DNA of 16,824 nt from Eggerthellaceae bacterium (GTDB lineage Bacteria > Actinomycetota > Coriobacteriia > Coriobacteriales > Eggerthellaceae): assembly GCA_900754495.1 (NCBI GenBank), contig CAAEDC010000141.1, positions 1 through 16,824 on the forward strand, written 5' to 3'. Below, piece after piece: positions 13,190 to 16,824 of the stretch. The notes below the pieces were generated by a model. It had not been told where the DNA came from. It was given only the letters and a program-made list of their open reading frames with translations, and did not search any database. The position numbers and the translations under genes are program-made. Each line of letters opens with the position of its first letter. Within the stretch, counting starts at the first letter, position 1.

Positions 13190-14005
13190 CTAGCGCTCCC
13201 CGCGGCGGGTGCCCAGCAAAAACCAGTACACGCCCGCGACGATGACGCCGCCGACGATGTTGCCGAGCGTGACGACCACCAGGTTGAACGCGATGCCCGC
13301 CGGATCGACCGCGCCGGCGGCACCCACACCCGCCAGGTTCTGAACCAAGCCCATGAACAGGAAGAACATGTTCGCCACGCAGTGCTCGAACCCGCAAGCG
13401 ACGAACGCCGTGATGGGCAGGAGCACGCCGACGACCTTGTCGACGATGGCGCGGGACGAGAAGCCGATGCGCACGGCCAGACACACGAAGATGTTGCAGA
13501 GGACGCCCTTGAAGAAGAGCACGGGAGCGTCGAACACCGCCTTGCCGGCGGCGACGTTCACCATGGTCTCGGCGACCGCCCCGCCGTTCATCGCCCCGAT
13601 ATCGGCGAAGAACACGAGCGCGACCGCCACCAGGGCGCCCGCGAAGTTGCCGAGCCACACCAGAGACCAGTTCTTCAGGATGTGCCCCCACGAGACGGTG
13701 CCCGTGCCGAGCGCGCCCATCATCATGATGTTGCCGGTGAACAGCTCCGACCCGCAGCACACCACGAGAACGAGGCCCAAGCAGAAGCTCACGCCGCCCA
13801 GAACGCGCGAGACGGCGAACGGCAGGCTGGCGTCGGAGGTCACCAGGCAGAAGAACAGCGCGCCGAACGCGATGTAGGCGCCCGCGAGCATGGCCGACAC
13901 GAGCACGCGCGCAGGCGGCATCTTCTTCTTGCCCTGGGCGACGCGCTCGATGGCCTTCTGGGTCTCGGCGGCGTTGAGCGCCACCGTCGAGGTCGAGTCG
14001 CTCAT
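13190..14005 (-). CDS. Formate/nitrite transporter (FNT/FocA-NirC family) channel
   Basis: A 271-aa inner-membrane protein with six helices, expected to form a pentamer and pass formate, nitrite or a related small monovalent anion. Family hallmarks: CGSELFTGN (84-92, the omega-loop), HILKNWSLVWLGNFAG (108-123), FFKGVLCNIFVCLAVRI (164-180) and PITAFVACGFEHCVANMFF (197-215), with central His208 in place. The cytoplasmic N-terminus (1-33) is polar, as in FocA. The anion cannot be chosen from sequence. Its ATG lies 4 nt after the topoisomerase stop, with AAGAAGG about 9 nt before it inside the topoisomerase end, so it is probably co-transcribed with that unrelated gene. With malic enzyme next in line, formate movement during fermentation is the simplest reading. 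Confidence 0.92.
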   Translation of the reverse strand: MSDSTSTVALNAAETQKAIERVAQGKKKMPPARVLVSAMLAGAYIAFGALFFCLVTSDASLPFAVSRVLGGVSFCLGLVLVVCCGSELFTGNIMMMGALGTGTVSWGHILKNWSLVWLGNFAGALVAVALVFFADIGAMNGGAVAETMVNVAAGKAVFDAPVLFFKGVLCNIFVCLAVRIGFSSRAIVDKVVGVLLPITAFVACGFEHCVANMFFLFMGLVQNLAGVGAAGAVDPAGIAFNLVVVTLGNIVGGVIVAGVYWFLLGTRRGER

Positions 14006-14009
14006 GATG

Positions 14010-16541
14010 CTAGGCCTTCTTGCGCGTCGTGCGCTTGGCGCCGCCCCGGCGCGCTCCCCCGCGACCGCGTCCGGAGGACTTCTTGGCGTCGTCCTTCTCC
14101 TTGCCGGGGCAGTCGAAGTTGGGGCACAGCTTCCACGGGCCGCGGTTGGTCGTGACGATCACCATCGGCGCGCCGCAATGCTCGCACACCTCGTCGGTGG
14201 CGGTGAGCTTGCCGTACTGCGGCAGCGGATAGCCGGTGCCGCACTCGTCGTAGTTCTCGCAGCGGATGAAGCGGTTCAGCGTCTTGGGGTTCTTGCGGGC
14301 GACGAGCTTGGCGGAGACGCCCTTGGCCTTGCACGTCGGGCATTCGCCCACGACCACGTCGGGCTCCACGTTGCTCACGCAGTTGGGGTCGATGCAGATC
14401 GTGCGCGGCTTGGAGCGGAACGCCGTCACCTTGACCTGGGGCATGCCGCACGTCGGGCACGGCTCGGGCAAAGCCTCGATCTTGCCCTTGGGCAGCGGGT
14501 AGGTCATGTCGCAATCCGGCCAGCCGGCGCAGCCGATGAACATGCCGCGGGTCTTCTGGCTGGCGCGCAGCTGCAGGTCCTTGCCGCACTTGGGGCATTT
14601 CCCGACGTAGGCGTCGGCGGCGACCGCGTCGGCGAGCGCGTCCTTCACCTCCTCGGAGTGGGGCATCAGGTTGGCGAGCTGCTCGGAGAGCAGGTTGCGC
14701 GAGTTCATGACCACGTCGGATTTGGTCTTGCCGCCCTCGGCGATGGCGTCCATCTCCTCCTCGAGCTCAGCCGTCATCTGGGGATGCGTGATATGGGGCG
14801 CGAACTTGTCGAGCGCATCGCACACCGCCATGCCCAGCTGGCTCGGCTCGATGGGGTCGTTCTGGATGTACTTGACCGTGTAGAGGCGCTCGATGATGCT
14901 GTGGCGCGTGGACTTGGTGCCCAGGCCCAGCTTCTCCATCTCCTGGATGAGCTTGCCCTGGCTGTAGCGCGCGGGGGGCTCGGTCTGCTTCTTGGTGCAG
15001 GTGGCGCCGTTGAAGGCGATCTGCTGGCCCTCGTCGAGCGCGGGCAGCTGCTCGTCCTTCTTCAGGCCGTAGGGGTAGATCGCGCGGAAGCCGGGCTCCA
15101 CCAGCACGTCGCCCTTCGCGACGAACGGCTCGCCCGCCACATCGAGCGTCACCTTGGTGCCCTCGACGGTCGCCGCATCCGACAGCGTCGCCAAAAAGCG
15201 GCGCGCGATCAGGTTGTAGAGCTTCCAGTCGGCCGGCGCCAGGTTGTCGGGCGTCGCGAGCGCCGTGGGGTAGATCGGCGGATGGTCGGTGGTCTCCTTC
15301 TTGCCGCGGGTCGCGGTGAGCTTGCCCTTGGCCAGCAGCTTCTTGCAGTACGGCGCGTAGGCGGGGTTGCCGGCGATGGCCTGCACGGTCTCGCGCAGGT
15401 CGAGCGTGCTGGGATACACCGTGTTGTCGACGCGCGGATAGCTGATGTAGCCGTCCATGTACAGGCTCTCGGCGATGCGCATCGTGCGCGCCGGGGAGAG
15501 GCCCTCGGCCGATGCGGCCGCCATCAGACTCGTCGTGTTGAACGGCACGGGCGGCGCCACGCGGCGGCGCTTCTTCTCGACGGCGGACACGCGGGCCGAC
15601 GTCGCGCCCTCGATGCGGGCCATCGCCGTCTTGGCTGCCGCCTCCTCCTTGAAGCGCGCCGTGGCATGCGGCGCCTCGAAGGCGAGCTCGCCCTCGCCGT
15701 CGGTCGGACCGGCGGCCGCGCCCGCATCGAAGCGGCCGCGGATCACCCAGTAGTCCTCGGGCACGAACGCGAGGCGCTCGCGCTCGCGCGCCACGATGAG
15801 CGCGAGGGTGGGCGTCTGCACGCGGCCGGAGCTGCGCACGTTGCCGTAGCCGGCGAACTTCACGAGCGTCAGGTAGCGCGTGAGCACCGCGCCCCAGATC
15901 AGGTCGATGTCCTGACGCGACGCGCCGGCGCTCGCCAGATCGAAGTCGACGTCGACCAGGTTGCCGAACGCATGCGTGATCTCGCCCTTCGTGAAGGCGG
16001 AGTAGCGTGCGCGGCTCACCGGCACGTCGGGGTTGACCTCCAGGATGCACGAGAGCGCGTCGGATCCGATGAGCTCGCCCTCGCGGTCGAAGTCGGTCGC
16101 GATGATGACCGAGTCGGCCTTCTTGGCGAGGTTCTTCAGAGAGCGGATGATGTCCTTTTCCTTGGGGAGCTTCTCGATGGGCGCGTAGACCAGGTACGGC
16201 AGCGCGTCCATCTTCCAGCCCTTGAGTTCCACGCCGTCCTCGGTGAAGGGCTTCTTCTTTTTGAACGGGGGCTTGGGCAGGCTCGCCGGGATGTCGGCGG
16301 ACACGATCTCGCCGTCGACGGTGACGCCCTGCCAGCCGCCGCGCTTCTTGTAGACGAGCTGCGGCGTGAAGTCGGGCTCGAGGATGTGGCCGCGCAGGCC
16401 GATCGTGACCCATTCCTCGCCGTCCACGCTGAAGCGGTAGACGGGGGTGTTGTAGACCTTGTCGGCTTTGGGCTTGGTAGCGCCCAGCAGATCGGCGATT
16501 TTCTGGGCGGCGTCGTTCTTCTCGGTAACCACCAGCTTCAT
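14010..16541 (-). CDS. Type IA DNA topoisomerase (archaeal-type topoisomerase I) with four zinc-ribbon motifs
   Basis: An 843-aa enzyme that relaxes negatively supercoiled DNA through a 5'-phosphotyrosyl intermediate. The Toprim domain has VVTEKNDAA (Glu7) and ATDFDREGELIG (148-159, the DxDxE acidic triad). The core has SSGRVQTPTLALI (237-249), catalytic Tyr368 in GYISYPRVDNTVYP (364-377) and LGLGTKSTRHSII (538-550). The C-terminus carries four cysteine quartets: C649/652/671/677, C695/698/716/721, C734/737/761/767 and C786/789/806/811. A Lys/Arg/Gly-rich tail (about 818-843) follows. Position 371, right after YPR, is Val where Thr is common in this enzyme class. ATG 16541 is preceded by AAGGAGG at 6-7 nt. 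First gene of the topoisomerase-FNT pair. Confidence 0.94.
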   Translation of the reverse strand: MKLVVTEKNDAAQKIADLLGATKPKADKVYNTPVYRFSVDGEEWVTIGLRGHILEPDFTPQLVYKKRGGWQGVTVDGEIVSADIPASLPKPPFKKKKPFTEDGVELKGWKMDALPYLVYAPIEKLPKEKDIIRSLKNLAKKADSVIIATDFDREGELIGSDALSCILEVNPDVPVSRARYSAFTKGEITHAFGNLVDVDFDLASAGASRQDIDLIWGAVLTRYLTLVKFAGYGNVRSSGRVQTPTLALIVARERERLAFVPEDYWVIRGRFDAGAAAGPTDGEGELAFEAPHATARFKEEAAAKTAMARIEGATSARVSAVEKKRRRVAPPVPFNTTSLMAAASAEGLSPARTMRIAESLYMDGYISYPRVDNTVYPSTLDLRETVQAIAGNPAYAPYCKKLLAKGKLTATRGKKETTDHPPIYPTALATPDNLAPADWKLYNLIARRFLATLSDAATVEGTKVTLDVAGEPFVAKGDVLVEPGFRAIYPYGLKKDEQLPALDEGQQIAFNGATCTKKQTEPPARYSQGKLIQEMEKLGLGTKSTRHSIIERLYTVKYIQNDPIEPSQLGMAVCDALDKFAPHITHPQMTAELEEEMDAIAEGGKTKSDVVMNSRNLLSEQLANLMPHSEEVKDALADAVAADAYVGKCPKCGKDLQLRASQKTRGMFIGCAGWPDCDMTYPLPKGKIEALPEPCPTCGMPQVKVTAFRSKPRTICIDPNCVSNVEPDVVVGECPTCKAKGVSAKLVARKNPKTLNRFIRCENYDECGTGYPLPQYGKLTATDEVCEHCGAPMVIVTTNRGPWKLCPNFDCPGKEKDDAKKSSGRGRGGARRGGAKRTTRKKA

Positions 16542-16589
16542 GGGGTTCCTCCTTCTTGCGCGGCGTCCTCAGCGCCGGCGCGGGTCGTT

Positions 16590-16702
16590 CACACGGTTGC
16601 CCCACCAAATTGTTTAGCGTGTGCGGGGATGCGCCGCGCCCGCGGGCCTTGCCGCGAAAGCGCAACGTGCGTAAGCATACACGATTTTCGCCACGCGCAA
16701 CG
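16590..16702 (-). promoter_or_regulatory. Promoter and structured leader of the topoisomerase gene
   Basis: A -10 candidate TATGCT (16679-16674, minus) follows TTGCGC with a 15-16 bp spacer. The predicted start near 16667 leaves a leader of about 125 nt. The leader can form a CACACG/CGTGTG hairpin (16590-16595 with 16618-16623). GCGCAACG occurs twice, at 16660 and 16695, either side of the -10. Topoisomerase promoters are often supercoiling-sensitive; nothing here proves that. Confidence 0.4.
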
Positions 16703-16733
16703 AGATCGGCGCATTCCGGACCGAAAAGCGCGG

Positions 16734-16749
16734 AATAGGACGGTTCCGT
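16734..16749. other. Short palindrome next to the tandem repeat
   Basis: GGACGGTTCCGTCC (about 16738-16751) is a near-perfect inverted repeat directly before the octamer array. It may be the end of a terminator for a gene beyond the right edge or a boundary of the repeat. There is too little flanking sequence to decide. Confidence 0.35.
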
Positions 16750-16824
16750 CCCCTTCTCCCCTTCTCCCCTTCTCCCCTTCTCCCCTTCTCCCCTTCTCCC
16801 CTTCTCCCCTTCTCCCCTTCTCCC
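16750..16824. repeat. Octamer tandem repeat (CCCCTTCT)n, runs off the window
   Basis: Nine perfect copies of the 8-bp unit CCCCTTCT plus three further bases, without any mismatch, continuing to the last base. The minus strand reads (GGGGAGAA)n, with four-G runs spaced by four bases, a pattern that can form G-quadruplexes. The perfect identity of the copies suggests recent slippage-driven expansion. Confidence 0.9.

Noticed and set aside
11871..13193. A 440-codon plus-strand open frame opposite the malic enzyme
   Set aside because: Composition is that of an antisense shadow; the malic enzyme on the minus strand has all catalytic motifs, its own Shine-Dalgarno and a terminator.
13053..13760. 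N-terminal extension of the malic enzyme frame into the FNT gene region
   Set aside because: The extension is Arg/Gly/His-rich shadow sequence overlapping the real FNT frame, whereas ATG 13052 has a Shine-Dalgarno and gives the normal family length.
16750..16824. Octamer array considered as a CRISPR
   Set aside because: The repeat unit is 8 bp with no spacers; it is a simple tandem repeat.

Overview
This is a GC-rich (roughly two-thirds G+C by eye) bacterial chromosomal window. Its gene families point to an anaerobic member of the Coriobacteriia, probably Eggerthellaceae-like. The reasons are a two-part class I fumarase, an archaeal-type topoisomerase IA with several zinc ribbons, a formate/nitrite channel, a small malic enzyme and a PF06541 'putative ABC transporter permease'. 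The taxon is an inference from gene content, not from a marker gene. I see no rRNA, tRNA, IS element or CRISPR array.

Layout. (1) Bases 1-854, minus: N-terminal or alpha part of a [4Fe-4S] fumarate hydratase, running off the left edge. (2) 855-1157: intergenic DNA with two 62-bp palindromic units and an inverted half unit. (3) 1158-1880, minus: THEP1-like NTPase. It is divergent from a plus-strand metal-uptake operon (2001-6063): a DUF4213/DUF364 putative metal-chelation protein, a FecCD permease, an ABC ATPase and a substrate-binding lipoprotein. (4) 6222-10653, minus: a six-gene run made of a rhodanese lipoprotein, two TVP38/TMEM64 membrane proteins, a CCG-type Fe-S protein, a DUF2064 (TIGR04282-like) transferase and a TIGR04283-like glycosyltransferase. 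The last two families are known from radical-SAM/selenodomain (arsenosugar-type) loci. (5) 10953-11660, plus: PF06541 membrane protein, apparently on a leaderless transcript. (6) 11661-11903: intergenic DNA with a 156-bp nested inverted-repeat element and the malic enzyme terminator. (7) 11904-16541, minus: topoisomerase IA, FNT channel and malic enzyme. (8) The right edge is an octamer tandem repeat that runs off the window.

How the genes fit together. Fumarase, malic enzyme and the formate/nitrite channel suggest fermentative or anaerobic respiratory C4/C3 acid metabolism. The DUF364-FecCD-ATPase-lipoprotein operon looks like a complete importer for a metal, metal chelate or oxyanion with its own intracellular handling protein. 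The rhodanese-to-glycosyltransferase operon combines envelope sulfur chemistry, VTT-domain membrane proteins, Fe-S redox and sugar or nucleotide transfer. The radical SAM enzyme that usually accompanies the two transferases is not in the window.

The most notable non-coding signals are the perfect 22-bp inverted repeat enclosing further hairpins (11687-11842), the REP-like units at 908-1092, two -10 boxes placed exactly 7 nt before ATG codons, and the (CCCCTTCT)n array at the right end.
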